From Oxalobacter sp. (GTDB lineage: Bacteria; Pseudomonadota; Gammaproteobacteria; Burkholderiales; Burkholderiaceae_D), in assembly GCA_016291665.1 (NCBI GenBank), contig JAEEYE010000007.1, positions 1-64,000 on the forward strand: a DNA stretch of 64,000 bases, given 5' to 3'. Positions 15,001-19,919 of the stretch are shown piece after piece. Numbering within the stretch: the stretch's first letter is position 1; the number at the start of each line of letters is the position of its first letter. Under the pieces are notes generated by a model. That model was not told the DNA's origin. It searched no databases and saw nothing but the letters and a program-made list of their open reading frames with translations. A program made the translations under genes and the position numbers.

Positions 15001-16351
15001 CATCGACCAAGGCATTGTTGACCTGCTTGACGACCCCGATACCCAAAACCGGCAAGGCATCAGAAATGCCACTCCCTGTCTTCTTGGCCGGTGTCGCTGC
15101 ATTGAGTTTAACATCCACTGTGTTGGCCGCCGAAATCGCTGTCTTGCCAGTACTCGTAATGCTTCCTGTATTCCCAACCTGAATGTGCGTTGTATTGGTC
15201 TTATCCGCAAAATCCGCCATCACGCTGGTACCGATATCCCCCAGAATCTTCCCCACCAGGTCTGTCTCACCCAGCACATTGAAGACACTGCCTTCTTTGA
15301 AGGTCGTCTTTGCCTCAGCCCCAATTTCAACATTACCATCTGTCTCAACCGCACCGTCCACATTGATGAACGCCTTCCGCGTGGTCACTTTGTTACCGAC
15401 CCACGCAGTAGAAGGAACCAACACATCATCGGCATAGCTTTCCACACCAGCCTTGAGCACAATGTCACCGGTCGTATCATCCTTTACGGCTGTCATGCCA
15501 ACACCGCTTAAGCCGGCATCAACAGGGTTACCCTTGCTGTCCTTGGTGTTGACGAGGCTCGTAAAGTCAATCTCCCGATTACTCAAAAGCTTCGCACCCT
15601 GGGTAATGTCGATTTTAGAAGCCCGAAGCTTGATGCCGCTGCGGGTATTGATGGCACCCGCGATCTGGATATTCTGTTTATTGTCCTGCGAATACCAATC
15701 ACTTAAGTCATCAATCTTCCCTTTTTCCATCACATAGTCATAGAAGTGCGTGTTGAAGCTATCGGCACTCCCATCACGTAACGCTTTGAAAAGCTTGGTC
15801 GTCGGAACCATCGCAGTGAACTGTCCGGCATTGATGACACCCGACTTGCTGACCGCCATCCCTTCAGGGCTTAAGAAATACAGATGTCCACCGAGGCGGT
15901 TGTTTTTTAACGCATTGACGGTACCCGCAATATTGATCTTGCTGTTAACCAAGTTGACGAGACTGTCCGCATAGACGGTTCCATCTTTTTTGTTGAAGTG
16001 CAAGTTGGCAATATCCCCTTGGGTAACATTGAATTTGCCATATTTGCTAACACCGACAGCACCCGTGGCTTTCGAAGAATTGATCTGCTGGGCATACAGG
16101 TTATGCACCTTGTCAGACGCAGTGATTAAGGACTTGCCATCGAGCCCGGTGATTTCCGAAGCCAGCGCGGTCATTGGAAATGCGATCAGCCCTGCCGCAG
16201 CCAGTCCCAAAAGGCTTGACCGGAAAATGGAACTGCCCCTTACCGTAGTCCGGACTTCGCTACTACTTTTACCGGTGGTTTTCGTAATTTCCGACACAAC
16301 CACGTCACGGTTGTAGGTTCTGCTACGGATGACTCGATAGATGCGGTTCAT
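1..16351 (-). CDS. Giant LktA/FHA-like filamentous adhesin, partial (C-terminus outside window)
   Basis: One open frame runs from an ATG at 16351 to the left window edge, at least 5450 codons; I spot-checked the frame at about ten places and found no stop. AAAGGAG lies 7 bases before the ATG. Residues 1-28 (MNRIYRVIRSRTYNRDVV start) look like an extended signal peptide of type V secreted proteins; a hydrophobic stretch at about 44-64 ends TALA-S, a plausible signal peptidase site. Residues 66-180 resemble the haemagglutination/TPS-type N-domain (LYFLSPEGMAVSKSGVINAG). The rest is a long beta-helix-like array rich in Gly, Ala, Val, Thr, Asn and Asp, with recurring blocks such as VSVKD and LTVSA, and a Gly/Ala linker near 12350-12400. 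The family is exported and surface bound, for adhesion or aggregation. Whether it is an autotransporter or uses a TpsB partner cannot be told without the C-terminus. Confidence 0.9.
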   Translation of the reverse strand, partial: MNRIYRVIRSRTYNRDVVVSEITKTTGKSSSEVRTTVRGSSIFRSSLLGLAAAGLIAFPMTALASEITGLDGKSLITASDKVHNLYAQQINSSKATGAVGVSKYGKFNVTQGDIANLHFNKKDGTVYADSLVNLVNSKINIAGTVNALKNNRLGGHLYFLSPEGMAVSKSGVINAGQFTAMVPTTKLFKALRDGSADSFNTHFYDYVMEKGKIDDLSDWYSQDNKQNIQIAGAINTRSGIKLRASKIDITQGAKLLSNREIDFTSLVNTKDSKGNPVDAGLSGVGMTAVKDDTTGDIVLKAGVESYADDVLVPSTAWVGNKVTTRKAFINVDGAVETDGNVEIGAEAKTTFKEGSVFNVLGETDLVGKILGDIGTSVMADFADKTNTTHIQVGNTGSITSTGKTAISAANTVDVKLNAATPAKKTGSGISDALPVLGIGVVKQVNNALVDVNGDIASKGDLTLKASADTTVEMKVKSATELSDDPGAPEANLIYISLGVIASDTNAAVNLHAGDKKITAGGAVDISANVSEDLSMEVESSAPDKTFASTAIGVIDSDSDASVIIDRSIEAKGKDNRKKNGDNELPPWVNIFAGNTSDNATAGSITVSNTLGGISYEAPFKPKWQEDPGITDVWLDPLIGFVHGKADTLLQKIKTKLGRGAGSAAGGAGGDVASNFLSNLGTYLKPGVSLAVDLQDNTAQIKVGDGVVIDAGKANDISLNTRIDMGELNVVAEGVGNNQEDDQQTKVMVAVGVEGSNVENTALVSLGKNAELIGKKVSVTADANMSYNPVIHAGLQVAETFNEFIEEAEKTGRDISSIKAIGKKLDELKQVEDPTQLPAKLTEVQVIGSRRIDAFLDSIKDLSEAYEKLKQLGRDVLALIDPATYTNYYARAEVANTKKGGDSTKLDVAGAANIDILHNQAVVSLAENASVVAAGDAKVHAGTQTQTVAITGSGGKYLQSNESGKSGVGLSLAVQDITGDGLVLMGKKAAITSAKDVTVESDNVMKQYGIVYGAGEAGTVGITGMVNVMTGDSNSLISMDDEAQLSGAGNININAKNDSNVVAVAGGATLGNDSSYASVGFGLNVTHFDANTEAVIADNAKDGKSGSDWLTAAEKEQAQSQAKDYRDGYQDQVTQEVEQDIKDQVIEPKDRESEITRRLQVIYDTKLAELEADLLSNKAASDKELDVNVRKANAVNLARKVAKSVAVHTYDGKENPAKATTVDLTGSLGSATKEGEAGSIQANNFSLNATTSGTVNSIAIEGTYSSSEHEWYDKYNKALKRSRASSFMSDFLPGVINAPFGVLSKKMGGHFKKNKLNPGDAAGAAGGAAGGAGAGQPIQANNVNIHVAAAGSLAVNVSEGQTVALMDNTVIKAPENAALKAVNVKADDSLFSGAWAGGAAINAHTGGAAGGSKEVSAGMALALNLDDRDVSAIISNTAVDKASSITNEASKSGADVGLGIGLAVSKGQGGGKEASLSASVSYNGVDTDIHALMVNDTVTGNQTALTNRAFNQDIQVAGGVDFSWTSSGDDGVAFGGTAAASKIKDTLQSGIYGGTYTQMGDMTVDLAKASLQVNAAIAGAVSTEDTGKDAAFAIAFGQVDNDSEAFVKKATITSGKTVAVEANDTANKSSYQDYLKKRGADPEGTSYLGEKGKDLIDDTKGGSKVVNVAIGFDKSGKGGASVAGSINDLTEKMKATVADSAITAQTVQGQADSKTTIVDVAAGVAVAGDKFNGAGSFSWNDLTAENTALLGNNTFHAGQVNAVANNDATIVGVAGELGLGKGTAVGLAFAYNSLDSTTQALMQGGTVQAMDGSGTSVVNIDAQNGSDITAVSFGAQISTEKSAWNGTLAINMGNNDTEAAIEQYKVKDPKTGKETAYGAVLSDVSAIKVNAEDKSTRRTGAGELTFSKGSAAVGVAIGYSEIGGTSAASDEPEEILRSEIKGATITTKKAGSSNPAVQVSESDKFSLQTAGVGLGIGAGGDNKLNGQGAAAAGVIAKQSTAAIIDSTVDVDSAGKPTGSHLADVSVTSTADNYIGSGGVAVAGSFGKTVVTAGVGLAINKIGNHQAAQVSGSTFNVGNLLVQSNAVSQDVGVAAGFAGSAGDVAAAGSFSYNYINSSTTADVKNSTITSEGNIGVVAASDELIDNYAGAIEGAKSAAIGASVAINKIAGDTTAAVSGSTLTAKGNTSSTVTLNSQIDDDAIIAQQASKETFDASRLKKARKETEKTGVVVDSSATHAIASDLISGGGAGKVAVELTFNENFITGNTQALVTETGINSQSVKSVGDDSRVPDVGGRQDVRVAASDYTNIGTFEVGLAGSENVSVGATQNANVARRTVTAKLAGKDAAHKALVNAHDLDVLALSKQGLSNLGVAGAGAGTGVSAAANILTDTIDPTTQASVQYADIGISDKASVKADNLSRAYIGTYDVAFTVKGAALGTGIGSISVTPTVLSDVTQSTVSDHQTSAGNTQVEVGSSNTVDTGSYFAAASVAGLGGTGSGTFTNNDFDAEVGTTVDHATLHADTIDVSAKEDLYAENYGADISGSAFFSLGVNSTNNTVHDQVYAKVTDSQLNATKQLTVETEGRRDLRQMVVNIAGAIGAIGVNYQNTTVNQVISDEKVKAKIKEANGQDTDMTSYFAGMDKAGQASVREETALHMGVGEEATDLTGVHTLVSASTLKADEKTGSMAISATERNRINSQAGSGGVGAGLAVITTVSNAEVHYDTDVVLDNVSATGKDVKVTSLIGDNKKHVDGYEEAIKQGKTEEEVKDSQPGLFALTGVGNVGVAGGTPAIANANMLGTSGVTLKDTDVTGTTVELMAGDVASKEANAIAATVGIAAVQVVHASVDDQSATTVDLDYTQDRTIKAAERLTVDAQKRDDVKAKAYGVGISGVGLDGTWAFAEDHSTAGVSVSGNHLTVDAPLATFTANNAPSLTYSVDNHGGTIVGGFLSKGWVDAESSAVVDVAAGNRFDVDDLTFRSLIGEKDRALASGELWSVNVAAGTNVTPDIADTITGTRAEVSVGEENYKLDDAGEAKTKLTVSASNEVAHQNWAKMMDISALDFAHFGANGALQAEATAKDSVSAAVAGGSVASVDLSAHGNVSVDNYASGNGGAVIGISQASKAVNTFGTDATATLSGTWQAGSVNAGAVQSDSLASEAYSGHGGGVDVTWVQAENTMEGKAQLNVSDDAKIVADTVDMSAQNQLATNQGGKYENRVHGVVGGVAAGTVQTSDDTVTKTAAIDIGKNASILTSGQQRYAASTKSQMDNSVMAFAAGGFEGGTARAYTTHTYNNQVTLEEGALLKNTGTYADGGITLSASENLSERVDADVYIAGVVGVAPNSKAQNYTTRNDTVTVKGTIDSTRDINLYAGAGLDGSQAYLRHETVSEAYNESVVPIAWPTDPDAKITGNNQVNVMGTGTAKAIRNINVVADSGIEDGYIESRSACLYTKTKSDKKMLTVKDGQANYTRNTDNAVQVADKALVQAGVKSKLFVTVDGEKVPEGTIKEGEGQGTAGSYTISIVDGENQHVTDLEGEVKSGAVDYANVLADQWNNLNKLLEAYEGKDLTKDQLTAYSGYLLEKQALEDQMDRLHLLKTEIDEKGREQKVPVLEGYQVVYVEMPPELAASGGNVTVHADNFYGKGAVKADGYPSVTVKNTSNAYLKLNQMTIGDEGGGIVFNDTLLSDGKEGIEKVNKLNKDSKYKDKADFSQFVTGKAGDSGITVANENVHRTDIPVVSKDDKGNPVEGTYTALSNVEVAGVIQGNKSKVAIDNKSGSIIIDSGTAEKPVSINGKEIVLTAKDDITQGFTDGMVNIGYTPEAVLADLEGEVKRGTMTYMGDHTSDLHEGRSRSEGEVKPILDQAESGGRIAGGSVYLAATSININGLIQSGFGNYAATVTEDALQSAIKASESHTGGVMVNGRQMYKVNDGGMKKGDDGLYTYEVQVYYDPTSGGLVAEDIDTKGGKVYLSGRILSTGKGKVYAADGGAAIAIENQSSAPLTLGKVLNNQINGVIEVTDTQKNTRVTYTRSGTTTVTDYEKWLKASTDAEKAQYVITGDPSSVYQPQENLRYNWSDGTETTTKITYQTDTTKFLGLIKTDDDISQYETSEYQHGDPVTTQGDPLPDGGYLTEGKADDPAYSLVADNRVDDKQRSSVDSWTEWHFLNKHYYSKWTVTTGATQTYANGLKADYPITVGFLGQENGSIAISSTKDVTLGNNVRNNVSGATLDVHVTDGRIAQQAGTTFFVNQANLTAKGAVENISIDALDEKQPVKLNMVSQAGDLSANVTGAVELANFAAGVGDTLAVDTYGSQNAALTATGDIAQASADDAYGVKGAKIDLASSQGSVGKDDAPLKVQVAQHAEGDNPLSASINVKAGNDISLLQGTGDMRVGTITATTGDVALTASAGTFIDATPYQGTVNNVDTDTLIQRWIDNGLIAGEGDYTRKLAQNVDTYKADIEQSFADYLVLKAWYEANPKAPDDPKSVAYQEYQTRKERLDSQSQKFGKYKDAEAYLASDSTYLALVDKRDHPTYNWTKEQMLYAVRDSIVNKDTGSTDPEKKNANISGRNITLKGMGVGIDKDTQEVITVEMLDNGYTDPTTGKTYVDYLKMLANADAADVNVEYEKDAQGNPVKQQIPVYKLDDKGKVVLDKDGNPVIDHYKDGDPVIAKFIIGGKSALGIYATGTVAAESTGPDASHEGDVYLASRNKTKTEQAIALNLNQVSVKDQAGDVRLYGKAGVYNALEDADDESGANWNTANVVARNLIVEGGTGSIGLMDDKAKVKNLTVDLAGNLTARADGSIYIRNVNDDLLKLDAIRSADTVALASDKGIVMGDANADIAYINAKKGLSLTVNPDTGILGTDEKPLRLLNTGVVIEIAAASANLHGVTGGDSDTMRLGVIQTKDTFTASSEDGLDLLGSYEKTVVKTDEDGKPVTDEKGLPVTDTIKVKGSLTSGGDVALHAADNLKLAAASRVGAVNDKGYVTDGRTLLLSSESGAVSQTGSGAVTAGALKTLSAQSVSFANEGNHFASYTASGVIPEGASDPVDINGSVTVKTHGGEALYVAFDSPVNGDIAITNLDQNGSLVLETGVTARKSDTAQGMVSLTADGDLSTMPGKSIHSEDDVNLTSVSGSVVLDGDVQTGKDLDIVAGKDIVIAGQQEMVGNLNMTAKGAVKEKTGASVVAAAVNASVGQGIDIQQSGNHFEAITVQGLVQPDQSIAAIEGDVLVKANGSLEGTPDLKVAVVPTVKGNVSVTNLSEDGHLILASAVTAQKTDVAQGDIMLESDADLTTSFSKPLTADGDIRLVSRSGSVNFEGGVNAGHDLAAEAADDLKIDSALVIPQAFNAKAGGKVYETSKGSITAESVTTMTGSTVDIQNKDNRFSSFTAKGMGDSVIDGDILMAAQAAILDARIDAKVNGNVSLSNLRQGGKLDLHGETTVNGSEERGKEGSVALSA

Positions 16352-16458
16352 ATCTTCGCTCCTTTAGGCCTATTTCAGCCATTTTGCTATGGGCATGTAC
16401 GTCTAGAGGGTCACTGCACAATATTTTATTTTACCGCCAAAAAGATGTCCAAAGGCGA

Positions 16459-16526
16459 CATTGCCTAGCGCCTATCGTATCTGGCTAGAGTTGCAGATAA
16501 GCTTATTGCGGCGATAATAGGCAATG
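16459..16526. repeat. 9-bp inverted repeat between adhesin and phosphoesterase genes
   Basis: CATTGCCTA (16459-16467) and TAGGCAATG (16518-16526) are perfect inverted copies 50 bases apart in the 266-base divergent gap. They straddle the promoter proposed for the plus-strand gene, so they could be paired operator half-sites or the base of a cruciform. Function is inferred only from position. Confidence 0.45.
16491..16518 (+). promoter_or_regulatory. Possible sigma70 promoter of the metallophosphoesterase gene
   Basis: TTGCAG (16491-16496) and GATAAT (16513-16518) are separated by 16 bases, which fits a moderate -35/-10 pair and would give a leader of about 90 bases before the ATG at 16618. 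The call rests on sequence match alone. Confidence 0.35.
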
Positions 16527-16617
16527 GGATGATTTTTAATGCATATCGAGGTGCGAACATGCTCTTTGAGAGGATAAAGCGCTCCGACATCATGAACCCC
16601 CTAAGCCCATATAGCCC

Positions 16618-17424
16618 ATGAAAATCCGTATCATCAGCGACCTGCATATTGATGTGAACAGAAGCTATCCCTTTGCGTACGAGGATGAGGTATTCACCGT
16701 CATCTGTGGCGACATCAGTGGGAATGCACGATTGACACTCAATTGGTTGGACAAAAATATCAAGCAAGGCCTCTTTGTCGCCGGCAACCACATGGGGTAC
16801 TCAGGGGTATATTCAATTGATGAGACGTTGCGGCTTTTCAGGGAGCACTGTCCGGTTGACGCCAACCTTACCTTTTTGGAAAACAGCCACAAGGTCATCG
16901 GTGACGTGGTCTTTGTAGGTGGCGTCCTCTGGACAGACTTTAAGCTTGGCATCCCGATTGGCCTTGATGCATCTCCAGATAATTGGCTAGGCATTACCCG
17001 GATTGTCGAGCGCAACATGTTACTGGCTGAAACCAACATGAATGACTATGTAGCAAACCGCATCCGGGATAAGCGAAAACTAAGCCCAATCGACACAGCG
17101 CAGTTCCACTTGGAAACACGCCAATACATCAGCGGCATCTGTAGGCAGTTCCCTAACAAAAAGATTGTCGTTATAACCCACCATGCGCCGTCGGCTGAAT
17201 CGGTAGATGAGCGCTTCCGTAACAGTCCGCTGAACCCCTGCTTTGCATCGGATATGGCGTCGTTCATCCTTGAGCGGCCAAACATCGTACTGTGGTGCCA
17301 TGGGCATATGCATGCGCAAAAAGACTACCGAATTGGCCATACACGCGTCATCTGCAACCCGCGTGGGTACGTGGCATTTGAGGGCAGGAACGGGGTTGAC
17401 CCGGATCTGACGGTGATGGTTTAA
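16618..17424 (+). CDS. Calcineurin-like metallophosphoesterase
   Basis: The 268-residue protein carries the metallophosphoesterase metal-binding set in order: SDLHID (7-12, Asp8 and His10), CGDIS (30-34, Asp32), GNH (56-58), an HH pair in THHAPS near 190 and CHGHMH near 230. These bind the two metals that activate water for phosphoester hydrolysis. There is no signal peptide or membrane segment, so it should be cytoplasmic. The substrate cannot be told from sequence; the family includes phosphodiesterases, nucleotidases and protein phosphatases. It stands alone, divergent from the adhesin and with no co-directional neighbour for 2 kb. The ATG sits a few bases after AAGCCCATATAGCCC, without a clear Shine-Dalgarno, so the start is somewhat uncertain. 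Confidence 0.85.
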   Translation: MKIRIISDLHIDVNRSYPFAYEDEVFTVICGDISGNARLTLNWLDKNIKQGLFVAGNHMGYSGVYSIDETLRLFREHCPVDANLTFLENSHKVIGDVVFVGGVLWTDFKLGIPIGLDASPDNWLGITRIVERNMLLAETNMNDYVANRIRDKRKLSPIDTAQFHLETRQYISGICRQFPNKKIVVITHHAPSAESVDERFRNSPLNPCFASDMASFILERPNIVLWCHGHMHAQKDYRIGHTRVICNPRGYVAFEGRNGVDPDLTVMV

Positions 17425-17926
17425 ACAGGTTCGGGGTGAATAGCAAACAGTAGATTCTAGAAAAATATACAGTATTCTTTACACTTTTGCCACATTCTAC
17501 TTTACATATTTTCCACTTTTACTTTGCATATTATCCTGAGTCCGATTACCTGTCCTTGGAAGTTAAGATTTGTGGTAACGTAGCATATACAGCAACTGAG
17601 ACAATCCTTAGGGTCAGACCCAGCCCTTACGCTGTCGCTAAAAAGGCATCTAACAACATGAAATACTTTATAAATCATCGTATTATAAAGTTTTTATCAA
17701 GTAACGTATTAGAAACAAAAAACAGGGCAAGAATCCCTTTTACCGCATTCAGAGACTCCTGTCCCATCTGATGCCGACCATTGACCAGCATCCTAGTTCA
17801 TCACTCGACAGTCAGTTCATCAAAGGTTGCGTTCCCTTCAAAGCTGTCACCAGACTGGAGCAAACCGTATGTAAGGCGACACATAAAGAAACCTATTATT
17901 AGGCTATAATATTAACCCATATAAGG
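17425..17926. other. 502-base gap without a supported gene
   Basis: The stretch is AT-rich. A 94-codon plus-strand frame (17487-17771) has no ribosome-binding site and no recognisable protein character. Near 17913-17929 a short inverted repeat TTAACC/GGTTA overlaps the stop of the next minus-strand gene and might be a weak terminator. I see no RNA gene. Confidence 0.4.
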
Positions 17927-18487
17927 TTACTTAAGATACTCACGCATACTTTGCTTCCAATCCAAGCCAGCATTGCGGTCGATAAAGTTGTCGATGCACC
18001 AGTTACCCTCTTCGTAGACCATGTCCAATTGGACACGCTTGACGCTGTCTGGCGTCTTATCCATCTCGAAAACCACTACTGCGTGCGTCTTGTCTTTGAG
18101 GCTCACCTGAATGTTTTGTGGGGTCAAATCACCCCAATCCTGTCCCATCGGCCAGTAGTCCGGTGCATCGTAGAAAAAACCGTACTCTTCGTTGTCTCTG
18201 GCATCCTTATCTAATACCTGCTGCACCGTCTTGTTCCAGCCAGCAGAGCAATAAAGCCTGTCCAAGTCCACGGCCTGTTTATACGGCGCACTGGGGTTAC
18301 TCGAGTAATTGCGCCTTGCATCGGTATAGATGGCTTGGATGCGTTGCATAATGACAGCCTCTGATGCTGGGTCTTCTTGTGATGCCGTCACTGTTTGGTT
18401 GCTTCCTGGTAGCTGGCCTGCTGGCTCAGCATAGGCGAGAGGCACTGCCATTAAGAGGGAAAGGACAGCGAGATTAAGCTTCTTCAT
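17927..18487 (-). CDS. Exported small protein, YbjP/YqhG (DUF3828)-like
   Basis: The 186-residue protein starts with MKKLNL, a hydrophobic core and an AYA-E cleavage site near residue 20, a typical Sec signal peptide. The frame extends 20 codons further upstream, but that extension would bury the signal, so the internal ATG at 18487 is chosen. The mature part has alternating helices and strands with conserved-looking aromatic patches (YGFFYDAPDYWP, LDMVYEEGNWCIDNFID) that resemble the DUF3828/YbjP-YqhG group of periplasmic NTF2-like proteins. Its role is unknown. It lies 69 bases downstream of an acetyltransferase gene on the same strand and may share its transcript. The family assignment is tentative. 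Confidence 0.7.
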   Translation of the reverse strand: MKKLNLAVLSLLMAVPLAYAEPAGQLPGSNQTVTASQEDPASEAVIMQRIQAIYTDARRNYSSNPSAPYKQAVDLDRLYCSAGWNKTVQQVLDKDARDNEEYGFFYDAPDYWPMGQDWGDLTPQNIQVSLKDKTHAVVVFEMDKTPDSVKRVQLDMVYEEGNWCIDNFIDRNAGLDWKQSMREYLK

Positions 18488-18556
18488 AGGAAGACATTCA
18501 GGTCTGTCAGTCGTTTTGAAATCTGGCCGAGCACTGTACAAACACACTTTTGTCAG

Positions 18557-19048
18557 TCAGAGCGCAATGTAATGCGGGATGATGTCCTCAAAGTGCCCAT
18601 CCTTGCTACGGAACCCCTTCGGAATAACGCCTAGCTGCGTGAAACCCAGTTTCCTGTAAAGCCGCAGTGCGCGTTCATTGGCCGCCACAACGGCATTGAA
18701 CTGGAGTACGCCAAAACCCAGTTTCTTACCCATTTTCAGGCAATGGCGCACCAACGCCTCACCTACACGTTTTCCGCGTACCGTACCCTTAACAGCATAG
18801 CTGGCGTTACAGATATGGCCACAGCGCCCCACATTGTTCGGGTGCAGGATGTACATACCCACCATCTCGCCTGTTTCTGAGTCATAGGCTACCCCCGTGA
18901 AAGACTGTTCTGCAAAAAAAGCCCTGCCAGTATCCAATGTCAAGAGTTCTTCCTGTGGGAAAGCCTCCCCATCCTCAACAATCTCATTCCATATGGCAAT
19001 GGCGCCTGCCAGGTCTTCTTCAGCGAGTTTTTTAACAGTTATGGTCAT
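18557..19048 (-). CDS. GNAT-family N-acetyltransferase
   Basis: The 163-residue protein has the GNAT fold pattern. The acetyl-CoA pyrophosphate loop is VRGKRVGEAL (90-99, matching R-x-x-G-x-G/A), followed by a helix and a strand (LQFNAVVAANERALRLYRKLGF) typical of motif B. GNAT enzymes move an acetyl group from acetyl-CoA to an amine; the acceptor here is unknown. The C-terminal GFRSKDGHFEDIIPHYI is shared with GNATs annotated as acting on small molecules or drugs, but that is weak evidence. The start lies near a GGAGCATCCCC stretch on the coding strand. It probably precedes the small exported protein in one minus-strand transcript. Confidence 0.85.
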   Translation of the reverse strand: MTITVKKLAEEDLAGAIAIWNEIVEDGEAFPQEELLTLDTGRAFFAEQSFTGVAYDSETGEMVGMYILHPNNVGRCGHICNASYAVKGTVRGKRVGEALVRHCLKMGKKLGFGVLQFNAVVAANERALRLYRKLGFTQLGVIPKGFRSKDGHFEDIIPHYIAL

Positions 19049-19210
19049 TGGGGATGCTCCTTGAGTACAACATTCTTTCTACGTGATCTGACTCTACCAC
19101 AACAGTCCCCACCTTTTAAATACTCAAGCTCACAAAGGCAAGGCACAAGACCGCCTATTACTTCAGTTTTTATCAAAAAAAAGCCCCATCTTATTGAAAT
19201 AAAAGGAAGT

Positions 19211-19501
19211 TTAATGAGCGCTTGGCGACATCAGGTAGTACATCGCGTGAGACATACCTTCAAAGACAAGCAAGTCCGATTCAGCTCCTGCCCTGCGCAA
19301 CTTCTGGTACATCCGAACTGTATTGCTCAAGAAAAGGTCGCGTGTACCAGACGTTAAAAGGGTCGGCGGAAAACCTGTAACATCCCTGTAGACCGGGGAT
19401 AGCATCGGGTCTTTCAGGTCATGGCCAGCGGCATACAACTCGGCCGCCTCCTTAATCCTCTTGGCAGAAACAGACCTACCGGTTGAAGAAATAGCCTCCA
19501 T
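19211..19501 (-). pseudogene. C-terminal remnant of an alpha/beta hydrolase (HSL-type esterase)
   Basis: The 96-codon frame matches only the last third of an alpha/beta hydrolase-3 esterase: LLTSGTRDLFLSNTVRMYQKL carries the catalytic Asp, and VFEGMSHAMYYL carries the catalytic His. The oxyanion HGGG motif and the GxSxG nucleophile elbow are missing, and the C-terminal helix stops early at MSPSAH. A working enzyme of this family is about 300 residues. The flanking DNA is AT-rich and shows no continuation in another frame that I could find. This is a decayed gene, retained as a fragment between the acetyltransferase and the AAA+ operon. Confidence 0.7.
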
Positions 19502-19632
19502 GCTCGGATAGAGTAACAGCAGTAATTTCTACAAAGCATTCAAGGGATACTTCCATACCTCGCCTAGCCCCCCCGATCAACTGCAAACATCTTAAAAAAG
19601 AACCACTTTTTTCAAAACGACAAAAAAATTGA

Positions 19633-19662
19633 TTTACATCAAGAATTTTGTTGTGCTATGAT
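19633..19662 (+). promoter_or_regulatory. Sigma70-type promoter of the AAA+ operon
   Basis: TTTACA (19633-19638) and TATGAT (19657-19662) are separated by 18 bases; each matches the consensus in five of six positions. Transcription would begin near 19670, leaving a leader of about 250 bases before the first gene. Confidence 0.6.
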
Positions 19663-19722
19663 TCACTTACTCCCTCGACTCCATGCTGACTAAGGCCCCA
19701 AATGCGGCCGATTGGAGCCACT

Positions 19723-19756
19723 GGACGGTATCCCTCCTCTTTCATTTATACCGTCC
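19723..19756 (+). promoter_or_regulatory. Leader hairpin 1 of the AAA+ operon
   Basis: GGACGGTAT (19723-19731) and ATACCGTCC (19748-19756) form a perfect 9-bp stem around a 16-base pyrimidine-rich loop. It lies in the presumed 5' leader and is followed directly by a second hairpin, with no run of T, so it is not a simple terminator. It could be a regulatory RNA element or protein-binding site. Confidence 0.55.
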
Positions 19757-19799
19757 CTCAGAAATGTGTCCCCCGTAAGGGGTTGTCTGCGTATCTGAG
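19757..19799 (+). promoter_or_regulatory. Leader hairpin 2 of the AAA+ operon
   Basis: CTCAGA (19757-19762) pairs with TCTGAG (19794-19799) and encloses an inner CCCC-GTAA-GGGG stem-loop (19771-19782). It abuts hairpin 1 without a gap, giving a compact two-stem structure about 120 bases before the ATPase start. I do not recognise a known riboswitch class. Confidence 0.5.
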
Positions 19800-19919
19800 T
19801 GTGGCTTCTTCTTTCCCAAACTAAACCAACCGAACCACCCAACCAACCAGGCAACTCCAAAGAAAACCGGGCGCATTCCTGCTTTTACGTTGTTATTTAC
19901 CGGATTTTTGGAGTAAAAA

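Larger units (their letters stand above)
19502..19919. other. 418-base non-coding leader region of the AAA+ operon
   Basis: No supported gene lies here. The left part is AT-rich and ends in a good promoter (19633-19662). From there to the ATG at 19920 is about 250 bases of presumed 5' leader with two stacked hairpins (see separate entries) and a pyrimidine/CCAA-rich tract at about 19822-19851. A 69-codon minus-strand frame (19742-19951) overlaps the ATPase start and is not convincing. Confidence 0.5.

Noticed and set aside
17487-17771. 94-codon plus-strand frame in the gap after the phosphoesterase
   Set aside because: No Shine-Dalgarno, AT-driven composition, no recognisable motif.
19822-19851. 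CCAAC/CCAAA-rich tract, similar to one near 29918
   Set aside because: Too short and irregular to be a CRISPR or tandem repeat; kept only as part of the AAA+ leader description.
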